From contig JAGTXO010000079.1 of the NCBI GenBank assembly GCA_019448385.1, positions 36,220-100,219 on the forward strand: 64,000 nucleotides of DNA, written 5' to 3'. The notes under the pieces are model-generated. The model was not told the DNA's origin. It ran no database searches and worked only from the letters and a program-made list of their open reading frames with translations. The stretch comes from Diacronema lutheri. Its lineage: Eukaryota > Haptophyta > Pavlovophyceae > Pavlovales > Pavlovaceae. Made by a program: the position numbers and the translations under genes. This document shows, in pieces, positions 54,979 to 63,914 of the stretch (positions within the stretch are counted from its first letter, which is position 1; every line of letters begins with the position of its first letter).

Positions 54979-57423
54979 CTACGGGCGCCCACCTTCGGAC
55001 GTGCCGCTCGCGCCGCTCGCGCGTCGAGATTCGAACGCGAGGCTCGCAGCGGCGGCCCAGCCGCTTGACGAGGGCGGGCTGGGCAACGCGAACGCCACCT
55101 GGCTAGGCAGCTCGGCGCGTAGGGCGCGTGTGCGGCTCGCGTCGAGCAGCGGCCTGAGCTCGCAACCCAACCAGATGTCGACGTTCTTCATGACGTCCGC
55201 GCGCCACGACTGGTCACCCGCGATGGCTTCCGCTCGCAGCGACCCGTCGCGGCCGGCGGGCTCGGTGTGCTTGAGCCACGCGGCAGGGCGCGCGCGGCTG
55301 AGCACGTCGGCGAGCTGCGCGAGGCCCAGCTCGGCCGCAAGGTGCGCCCACACGAGCAAGTCCGACTCGGCCGACGTCGGGTCGTGCGTGAGGCCCGTGC
55401 GCTTGGCGACGGCGACCGCAACGTGCACGATCGCCGCGAGCTGCACGAAGCGTTCAAAGTGCTCGATCGAGTGATACATGGCCTCGACGCGCTGGCGCAC
55501 AAGCTCAATGTCGCTCTCGTAAAAAGTGCGCGCGTCCGCAAAGCGAAAGGCGCGGATCGCCTCGACGTAGCGCGGCAGCGTCCGCTCGTTTAAAAAGAAG
55601 TCGACGCACAGCTGCACGTCCGCGTCGTCGTGCAGCACGAGGAAGAGCGCCCACTCGTACACGCACCTGCACGCCGAGCAAAGCATGGCACGCGCAGCGA
55701 GCATGGCACGCGCGCGATCGCGCGGTGGGCTCGCCGGCCGTGCGGCGCGCACGCCCCGCGCCCGTATGCCGCGGCGCGCGGGCGCGCGGCGCACCAGAGG
55801 CGCGCGAAGAAGTCCCACGTGAAGAGCACGATCATCCCCTCGCACCTGCGCACAAACTGCTCGAGAAGCGCGATCGTCGGCACCATGATTGGGTGCTGCT
55901 GCGCGACGCAGCACTTGTCCACCCACAGCGTCGCGTCCTGCCACCGCTCGATCGGCGCCGCGCCTTGCGAGAGGCGTGCACCGACGGCGGCCTCCGCAAT
56001 GCGGCCCTCTGCTAGCCGGCGCTGCCAGACGAGGTCGCGCGCGGCCATGGAGAGCACCGCGGCCTTCACCTCAGCAAAGTCGCACTTGGCGCCCATCAGC
56101 ACATGCCAGTCGGTGGGCTGCTGCCACGTGTGCGAGACGAAACGGGCGGCGAACTCTGCGGGCGCCGACAGCTCGTAGTCGTCGATCGAGCCCACGTTGG
56201 TTCGCCAGAAGGTTGACGCGCGGCACAGCTCGGCCGCGTCGTCCAGCGATGCAGCCACCCTGCCGCACGGCACGGCGCGCATCAGCGCCGCGCCCGGGTC
56301 GGCGAGGCTCGGCAGCGCGAGCAGCAGCCGGTCGAGCTGCTTGAGCAGGCCGGGGTGCGCGCGAGGCTGCGCAGAGCTCGCGTCTTCCGCCGAGGAGGCC
56401 GCCGACGCTGCGCTCGTGCGCGCGACGATGAAGAGCTTGCGCAACGGCATCCAGCTCGTTGACGGCGCACCGGTCGTACTCAGCGGCCGGATGCGCGAGC
56501 GGGCGGCCGTCGCTCGCGCCACAACGTACGCTGCGGCCGGCGTCACGTCCGGCGCTGCGGACGGCAAGAAGCGCGTGCGGCGCGTCGACCAGGTCGAGGG
56601 TGCGTATGCTGGCTGCGCCCGCGGCGCTCGCTGCCCTCCGCCGCAGCACGACTCGACGAGCGCCCGGTGCCAGCCGCGCGCCATTCGCCGCTCGTGCTCC
56701 GTCCGAACCGGCGCGGCCGAGCGCTCGGCCGGCGCGGCACGCGGCGCGCCGAGCGCGCACGCCCACGTCACGTCGTACCCGGCATGCGGCACGTCGAGCC
56801 GGCGCATCTCGAGCGGCGCATCCACCTTGAGCAGCGAGACCGCGCGCAGGATGCCGACGACGAGCGGCGCGAGCAGCTCGCCGCGGACCGACGCGTACCT
56901 GCGCGCGCCGGGCGGGCGAGTGCAGTGAGCGGGCGAGAGCGCGCGCGCGCGCGAGCCGATGCGAGGCGCGGTCAACAGGATATCGGTGCCCGCAGCCGCG
57001 CCCGCGCGGCGCCGCGCCGCACGAGATGACGAGCGTGCCGTCGGCGGCGCAGCCCTCGACCTTGAAGGTCGGGAACTGCGCGTCGCGGTGCGTGCGCGCG
57101 AGCGCGTGGTGCAGCGAGTTGAGGTTGCGCAGCAGGTCGTCAAGCGTCGCACCCATCGCGTCGATCATGCGCATCTGCCCCATCTCGGCGAGCCACGACA
57201 CGAAGTACTCGCCAAACGCGTCGAGCGCCGCACCGAGCTCGAGCCGGAGCGCGGCCGCGACCGCGCTCACGACCGCAAACGTCGCGGCGTCGGGGTACTG
57301 CACGGCGTCGAGGATTGCGCTTTCCTCCGTCACGCCCGCCTCGCGCAGCGCCGCTGCCCACGCCGCCGCGCCGGCGGTCTCGCGCGCGAAGCTGCGCAGG
57401 GCGTGGTGCACGAGCCCGTGCAT
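54979..57423 (-). CDS. H-NOX heme sensor fused to TIR-like domain, paralogue 2
   Basis: Tandem copy of the preceding gene, 730 residues, exons 57023..57423, 55795..56898, 54979..55666, with introns at identical positions and phases. His105 and Tyr135/Ser137/Arg139 are kept, as are ARFVSHTW, LWVDKCC and RLWCVYE (Glu about 506). H-NOX and TIR-like exons and both introns are nearly identical at the DNA level to paralogue 1. The linker (about 210-300) and the segment after the VWQRR motif differ, and the long Ser-rich tail is missing; the last about 40 residues are unrelated and end beside the retroelement. Similarity begins exactly at the ATG, with unrelated upstream DNA. It is likely a functional but separately regulated duplicate; the C-terminus may have been trimmed by the insertion. 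Confidence 0.77.
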
Positions 57424-57447
57424 GAATCGATTAATAAATAGACATAC

Positions 57448-57490
57448 CACCGGTGGCCGCCGGTGGTGTGGTTGACGGCGGCCACCGGTG
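57448..57490. repeat. Inverted repeat 25 bp upstream of an H-NOX start codon
   Basis: Arms CACCGGTGGCCGCC (57448..57461) and its exact complement (57477..57490) around a 15-bp loop. On the minus-strand mRNA it would form a 14-bp GC-rich stem just before the ATG at 57423 if transcribed, so it could hinder translation; alternatively it is a protein-binding palindrome. Confidence 0.7.
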
Positions 57491-57727
57491 CGGCGGCGCG
57501 CGGGCGGCGGCGCGCGGTGGCTAGGCGCGTGTGGGCCTTTGGGCCTGCTTCGCCTGGCGCCTCGCTGCGCACTTCCTGACCCCGCACTTCCTGACCCGTC
57601 GGAAGCGTCGTTAGTATCTATCGCTGAGAGGGGCACACCGCTGATGATGAGGCGAAAATATGAAAAGCCGTGAGGAAAAATGGGCGACGAAGCGGGTGTT
57701 TAAGTGCACATCATATATACTAACGGA

Positions 57728-57759
57728 AAGCGTCGTTAGTATATATACTAACGACGCTT
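57728..57759. repeat. 32-bp perfect palindrome of the dispersed motif
   Basis: AAGCGTCGTTAGTATA followed by its exact complement. It places two copies of the terminal motif head to head; a third partial copy (ATATATACTAACGG) ends at 57726. Confidence 0.95.
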
Positions 57760-57952
57760 ACAGGCGGGTCAGCAGGAGGGGCGCGCACGGGGCCGAGGCT
57801 GGACAAACGGAGCGAGCGAAAGGGCGCACGCAACATCAGGCCGAAATCAGGGCGTCGACCCTGTGCACGCCGGCAGCGGGAACGGCCGGGACGGCGAGGA
57901 CGTGGCAGGACGCGTCATGGGCGGACACCCACACACGCCTAGCCACCCCTCG
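57743..57952 (-). mobile_element. Truncated element copy D (210 bp)
   Basis: 57743..57850 is identical to 32366..32473. 57840..57952 continues with similarity to 54118..54243 (retroelement copy C), ending at GCCTAGCCACCCCTCG. All three copies share one end and differ in how far they extend, the pattern of 5'-truncated non-LTR insertions with a common 3' end on the minus strand. Confidence 0.7.
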
Positions 57953-58115
57953 ACATCATATATCACCCATGCTTTTGGCTTTTAAGCGAAGATGAAAAGA
58001 CAGACTGCTCACGGCGGGCGCAGCCTCTCACGCTCTCCACGCGTGGTCTCGGGCTGAGCGACTCGCGGCTGGTGCAGACGAAGTGTCTCAAGCGTGAAAC
58101 CTCTCACTCGTCCTG

Positions 58116-60344
58116 TCAATACTTGGCCTTCTTCGACGGCGGCGCCTGCGCCTTGCCGCTGCCCGGCCTCGGCGGCGCGCCCTTGCCCGGCCCGCCCGCG
58201 CCCTTTGGCGCCCCTTTTGGCGGTGCCGGCCTGGCCTGTGCCTTTTGCGCGGGCGCGCCGCCCTTCTTCTTCTTGGGCCGGTCGTCCGAGTCGTCGTCGT
58301 CGGCGCTCGCAGACTCGTCGTCGTCGCGCTTGGCCTTCTTCTTGCCCGGCTTGTCGTCGTCGAGCGCGCGCTTTCGGTCGTGCTTGACTGCCTCCTTCTC
58401 GAGCTCGTCCCAGTCCTTGCCCGACGACTCGCCCGAGTCCACCGACGCGTCGTCGTCCGAGTCGTCCGAGTCGGACGTGGAGCCAGCGTCCGAGTCGTCG
58501 TCGTCATCGTCGTCGTCATCATCGTCGCCCTCGTCATCGTCGTCGCCCGTCGGCTGGAACGACGACTCCTCGTCCTCCTCGCTCGACTCCTCGTCCTCCG
58601 AGTTGCGCTGCTCGAGGTCGAGGAAGCGCCACGAGTCGCCCTCGTAAAAGCCGCGCGGGTCGTCTCGCACCGTCTTCATGATCGCCGGCCAGTGGAGGTT
58701 GGCGACGCCCTCGTAGAACTTGATGTTGCACGAGTCGAGCCACGTCTTCACCTGGTCGAGCTGCTGCATGTTGATCGTGCCGATTTGAATCTGCGCGCGC
58801 TCAGGCAGTGGCGTGCGGTCGGGCGGGCGGGTGGGCGGGCGGGCGGGCGGGCGGACTGGAGGGGGCAGGCACGCGGCCCGGCCCGGTGGCCGCGCACGCC
58901 CGCGGGCGTCGCGCGAGCTCGCGCGCGGTGGACGCGGCGACCGCCCGCGCACCGGGTCGCGCTTGAGGTCCTTGAATACGATGACCATGTCAAAGTTCTT
59001 GAGGCCAAAGATGACGCGCTCAAAGTGCACGATCTCGATGGCGGAGATTTGCACCACCTGCGCGCTCGCACGGGATGCGAGCGGGTCGGAGAGCGCGCGG
59101 GGGTGGGTGCACAAGTCAGGGCGGACAAGGGAGAAAGAAGCGCGCGCGGCAGCAAGGCGCAGAGGGCGCTCAAATTCAAAATGCGGCACGGCGGAGAGGC
59201 GAGGCGTGCGTCGCGCGACGGGTTGGCGAGAGGGCGTCCAAAGTGCACGGCCCGCAGCCGTTGGCAGAAACGGCACCGACGGGCAGCGGTGCGTCCACCC
59301 GCACGCCGCGCGCACCAACCACGGCGGCTCGACAAGCTCGACGAGGGCGTTCACTGTGGGCATGATGAGGGACGTCGTCTTGTTCACCAGCCCGTGGAAG
59401 CCCAGCTCGCGGTACGGGATGTCAAACTCGATCTCGCCAGCCTGGAGCGACGTAGCCGCGACGGCAGCGCAAGGCGGCGGCCGCGGCGGCGACCGGCGGC
59501 GACTGAGCGGCACGCGCGCGGCAGCAGAGCGCCCGGACGCGCGGCAGCAGAGCGCCCGGACACGCCACCGCGCGGCAGCAGAGCGCCCGGACACGCGGCA
59601 GCAGAGCGCCCGGACACGCCACCGCGCGGCAGCAGAGCGCCCGGACACGCCACCGCGCGGCAGCAGAGCGCCCGGACACGCCACCGCGCGGCAGCAGAGC
59701 GCCCGGACACGCCACTACCGCATGACAAGGCTCATGGCAGAGTGCCTCGCCGCGCGGCACGTGTGCGCGCCAAGACTCGGGCGGCGAACGAGCGCGCGCG
59801 TCGCGAGCTGTAAGAGCGGCCGTCGAGCCACGGCCGCCGCGCGACACGAGCAAGCGCGCGTTCAACGCGCGCTGCACGCACTCGGCCAGGGGCGCGTGGC
59901 GGTCGGGCGGCGGCGCGCGCGCGGCGGCGGTGGCGACGACGGGGTAGCTGCGTGCGCGCACCTGGTCCTCGATCTTCTGCGCAAAGGCCTTGAACTCAGC
60001 GTTCATCCGGTTGCGCAGCGCCCGCTCACGCTGCTCCTCCTCGAGCTCGTCCGGGTCGTACCCGCCGCGCCGCGCCTGGTCGAGCGCGTACCTGCGCGCG
60101 TCGCGGGCGCGTCGCGTCCCCATAACGGCTCGATCCCCCGGATGGGACGGCAGCGGGCACCATGCGCGGCCAGCATGGCGTCCCCATGCCAGCGCGGCCC
60201 CGCACGGCACGACCCGGTGTCCACGGCACGCAAAAGCCAAGCGGCGGCGCATGGCGGCACGCTAAAGCCAAGCGGCGGCGCATGGCGGCACGCGCACGCC
60301 ACGCGCACGCGCGCGCGCGCGCGCGCGCTGCGCGGCAGGGCGCC

Positions 60345-60390
<46 letters not shown>

Positions 60391-63300
60391 AACAGCCGCC
60401 GTCCGCGGCAGCGCGCGCGTTGCGGCGCGCGTCGCGCGCACGACTGCTCGACGACCTCGACGTAGAACTGGATGTCGTTGTGCCGCTTCTTGCCGACCAT
60501 GATGCCGTCCTTGAGGTGGAAGTGGAGCAGCACGAGGTGCTCCTTGTGCGCGGGCTGAAAGAAGCAGTTACGCAAGTTTGCGAAGAGCATGTCGACCCGC
60601 TCGCCCTTGTTGGACGTGTAGCGCAAACCGTTGGCCTGCAGCTCGAGCGTGCCCTGCGACTTGCGCCCGGACGGGTGCGGGCGCATGTTAACGTCACGCA
60701 GCTTGTGCACGCGCGCGCCGGCGAGGAGGCGGAGCGGCTCCTGCGCGACAAGGTCCTTCTTCTCGTCCTCCTCCTTGTCCCGCCGCATCACACGCGTGCG
60801 CAGCTCCTTGATCAGCCGGAACGCGTTGCTCAAGTTGCGCGGCTCGCGCGCACGCAGCGTGAGCTCCTTGATCGAGTCGCGCATCCGCAGAGCGTCGGCG
60901 AGCGGGCCGGCGTCCTTGGCCGTGCCGAGGCCGTGGCCGGGCGGCGCAAAGTTGATACGCAGGTAGGTGTACCTGCACGTGAGTGGGGTGGGGTGGGGGT
61001 GGGGGGGGGGGGGGGGGGGGCGGGATGGGGGAAGGGTGGGCGGGGGGGCGGGGAGCGGGGGGCGGGCGGCGGGCGGCGCGCGGGGGCGCGCTCACGCGCC
61101 CTCCTCCGACTTAGTGACGTTCTTGATCGTCGAGATGTGGAACGGGACGATCGAGCCGAAGAGCGGCACAAGCACCGCCTCGGCGCGCACGTCGACAAAG
61201 GTCTGCGTGTGCCTGGCGTCGCGCGGCAGCTGGTCGGCGGAGGTGTACGCCGTCGGGATCGCACCGGCCGTCGACGGCGCGGCGGCGCCGGTCGAGCGGC
61301 CCTCGGCGGCGGCGAGGCGGCGGAGCGCGTCGCGTGTGACCGTCTCCTCCAGCTCGGCCTGCGCGGCGCGCCACGGGAGAGGCGCGTGGGTATGCCGTGC
61401 GCGGTGATTGAAAGGGTGCGGGTACGGGTACGGGTACGGGTACGGGTACGGGTACGGGTACGGGTACGGGTACGGGTACGGGTACGGGTACGGGTACGGG
61501 TGCGGGAGCGGGGTAACGGGTAACGGGTATGCGTGGGTGCAGTCCGAGTGCACACGCGCGCATCAAGTGGGCGGACAGTGCAGTCAGCGAGGGGAGGAGG
61601 GCACGCGCACTGACTGGCCAGCGCAAACGCAGGGGCGGGGACAGTGCAGTCAGAGAGGGGAGGAGGGCACGCGCACTGACTGGCCAGCGCAAACGCAGGG
61701 GCGGGGACAGTGCAGTCAGAGAGGGGAGGAGGGCACGCGCACTGACTGGCCAGCGCAAACGCAGGGGCGGGGACAGTGCAGTCAGCGAGGGGAGGAGGGC
61801 ACGCGCACTGACTGGCCAGCGCAAACGCAGGGGCGGAGACAGTGCAGTCAGCGAGGGGAGGAGGGCACGCGCACTGACTGGCCAGCGCAAACGCAGGGGC
61901 GGGGACAGGAACCGGACAGCGCGCCGCGCCGGACAGCGCGCCGCGTGACGTGCCTGATGCTCGCGCAGCTTGTCATCAACGGCGGCGTGCGCGGCGGACT
62001 GCGCCTTGTTGCGCGTGCGGCTCTGCGTGAGCTCGACCTTGGCAGCTTTGCTGCCGCCCTTTCCCGGAACGTTCTCCTTGCCGTTACGCCCGGGCGCAGC
62101 GGACGCGCCGCCGTCGGCTTCGTCCTACGCGGCAGCGGCAGGGGGGGCGGGGCAGCGGCAGGGGCAGGGGCAGGGGCAGGGGCAGGGGCAGGGGCAGGGG
62201 CAGGGGCAGGGGCAGGGGCAGGGGCAGGGGCAGGGGCAGGGGCAGGGGCAGGGGCAGGGGCAGGGGCAGGGGCAGGGGGCAGGGGCAGGGGCAGGGGCAG
62301 GGGCAGCGGCAGGGGCAGCGGCAGCGGCAGCGGCAGCGGCAGCGGCAGCGGCGTGGCGTGGCGCGATGGGGCGGGAGGGCGGGCGGAGGGCGCAGGCGCC
62401 GCGCGTGGCCGGCCGTGAGGCGCAGAATGGCAGCGGCGTGAGGCGATGGGAGAGGCGCTCGCGGCGCGTGGCGCGGAGGGGAAGCGTGGGAACGCAGATG
62501 GCGCTAGCGCAGGGAACGCACGCGCGTAGGCGCCGCCCTGCCCGCTCGGCAGGGGGTGGCAGACGGAAGCGCCGCGCATTTTTCAAAAAAAAAAAGCGCG
62601 CGAAAGGGCAAGGCGAGGCGTAACGCACCTCAATCTCAAAGCTCACGTCCGCCCAGCCAAGGGCCGCGCCGGCCGTCAGCACCTCCGCCCCGCGCGCGCC
62701 GCCCTCCGCCCGCACGAGGACCGTGTCCGACAGGTAGAGCGCGTAGGTGCGTGCCTTCGCGTCCTTGGCCTTTGGCGAGACCAGCCCCTCGAGGCCAAGG
62801 GTGAGAGCCAAGGTCATGCCCGCACGCAGGGGGCGCGTGTTCTTGGCGGAGAGGACGAAGGCAGAGTCGCGGAACTCGAGGCCCTGCGCAGTCCGGGGGT
62901 GCAGTCCGGGAGTGCGGTCCGGGGGTGCGGTCCGGGGGCGCGGTCCGGGGGCGCAGTCCGGGAGCGCCGCGGCGGGCGGTCGCGAGCTGAGCCAACGCGT
63001 GCGACGCGCGACGTGCGCGCGCGGCATGGCGCGGCGCGATGCGCTGGCGCTGGGGCCAATCCCAGCGCGCGCCAATCCCAGCGCGCGCCAATCCCAGTGT
63101 GCGCCAATCCCAGCGCGCGCCAATCCCAGCGCGCGCCAATCCCAGTGTGCGCCAATCCCAGTGTGCGCGCACGGCCGCGGCGCTGGCTGGCGTCGACGAC
63201 GCGCGCCGCGCCGTGACCCGCGCGCCGCACCGTTGCGAAGCCGAGCGTCTTGCCGAGCTTCGTGGCGAGCTCAGGGCTGCCGTGCGGCCCGCGCGACACC

Positions 63301-63867
63301 GCGTCGAAGGCCGCGGCGGCCGCGTCCGCCGCGATCGCGCCGGGCACGAGTGCGGCGATGAGGGCGGAGCGTGCGGCGAGGAGGGCGGTGTACTCCTTCT
63401 GCTGCGCGTTGGTCGGGTTGATGATGTACCTATTAAGACCCAGGATGGGAAGGGGGCGGGGGGAAAGGGGATGGGAAAGGGGATGGGAAAAGGGATGGGA
63501 AAGAGGCAGGTGCAGGGGCAGGGGGCAGGGGCAGGGGCAGGGGCAGGGGCAGGAGCAGGGGCAGGGGGCAAGGGCAGGGGGCAAGGGCAGGGAGTTGAAG
63601 GCAGCGTAACGCACGTCCTGCCAACATTCGAGCAGTACGTCTTGTAACGACCGCCGAGTGAAACGGTGATGACGTGCTCATAGAGCAGCTCGTCGTTCGA
63701 CTGGGCGCTCGGCTTGAGGTTGAACTCGCCGCCCGACTGGATGATGGGCGTGTAGCACACGTCAAGGTCAGCGCGGTCAGGCAGCTGCGCGGGGGTGAGC
63801 TTGAGCTTCTGCAGCAGCGATGGCGACACGACGAGGTCCTCCACATCAGCGGCGAGGTCGGAGTGCT
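58116..63867 (-). CDS. SPT16: FACT complex subunit SPT16, 5' partial
   Basis: Histone chaperone that, with SSRP1/POB3, handles H2A-H2B during transcription and replication. Ten exons in the window: 63615..63867, 63231..63429, 62629..62883, 61954..62124, 61096..61358, 60442..60972, 59962..60091, 59316..59441, 58953..59057, 58116..58790; 901 visible residues of an expected about 1030, the first exon(s) lying beyond the right edge. Pseudo-aminopeptidase domain: CYTPIIQSGGEFNLKPSAQS, VITVSLGGRYKTYCSNVGRT, YIINPTNAQQKEY, GLEFRDSAFVLSAKN. Dimerisation/middle domains: YTYLRINFAPPGHGLGT, ANGLRYTSNKGERVDMLFAN, FHLKDGIMVGKKRHNDIQFY, IEIVHFERVIFGLKNFDMVI, NMQQLDQVKTWLDSCNIKFY. The acidic tail (58420..58600) is the H2A-H2B binding region, followed by a Lys-rich end. 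One intron is GC-AG (61953 side). Confidence 0.94.
59520..59715. repeat. 31/21-bp minisatellite in SPT16 intron
   Basis: About seven copies built on GGCAGCAGAGCGCCCGGACA followed by CGCCACCGCGC (31 bp), with 21-bp short forms lacking the second part; inside intron 59442..59961. Confidence 0.88.
60351..60376. repeat. Poly-C tract followed by (CA)n in SPT16 intron
   Basis: About 26 C residues then CACACACACACACA (to 60391) within intron 60092..60441. G on the coding strand, opposite to most tracts. Confidence 0.85.
61420..61500. repeat. (GGGTAC)n hexanucleotide array
   Basis: About 13 copies of GGGTAC in SPT16 intron 61359..61953. It resembles a telomere-type hexamer in form but is neither TTAGGG nor terminal. 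Confidence 0.93.
61571..61908. repeat. 66-bp minisatellite, five copies, SPT16 intron
   Basis: Unit of 66 bp beginning GGGGACAGTGCAGTCAGMGA and containing CACTGACTGGCCAGCGCAAA; copies differ mainly at CAGCGAG versus CAGAGAG. Same intron as the GGGTAC array (61359..61953). Confidence 0.92.
62155..62352. repeat. (GGGGCA)n then (GGCAGC)n arrays in SPT16 intron
   Basis: More than 20 GGGGCA hexamers grade into GGCAGC hexamers, inside intron 62125..62628. A related GGGGCA array lies at 63500..63590 in intron 63430..63614 of the same gene. Confidence 0.92.
63050..63170. repeat. 16-bp (GCCAATCCCAGCGCGC) array in SPT16 intron
   Basis: About seven copies alternating GCGCGC and TGTGC variants, in intron 62884..63230, following a (GTCCGGGGGTGCG)n-like stretch at 62888..62965. 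Confidence 0.9.
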
Positions 63868-63913
63868 CTGCTCGGCGCGGCGCGCAGCGCAGCGCAGCGC
63901 AGGTGCGGTGCGG

Positions 63914-63914
<1 letters not shown>

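Larger units (their letters stand above)
57424..58115. other. Repeat-rich upstream region of H-NOX paralogue 2
   Basis: 692 bp without a gene. In order: a hairpin at 57448..57490, a motif copy at 57602..57617, an AT-richer stretch (57640..57730), a 32-bp perfect palindrome at 57728..57759, a truncated element copy (57743..57952), and unique DNA to the SPT16 stop at 58116. Confidence 0.7.

Noticed and set aside
54028-57770. Introner-like element: the terminal motif resembles GTAAG donor plus TACTAAC branch point and CTTACAG acceptor
   Set aside because: The resemblance is striking, but none of the introns I could phase contains the motif and all copies lie between genes. A retroelement end explains the shared, truncated flanks better.
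61420-61500. Internal telomere from (GGGTAC)n
   Set aside because: Not the TTAGGG type, not at a chromosome end, and bounded by SPT16 exons; a simple intronic microsatellite.
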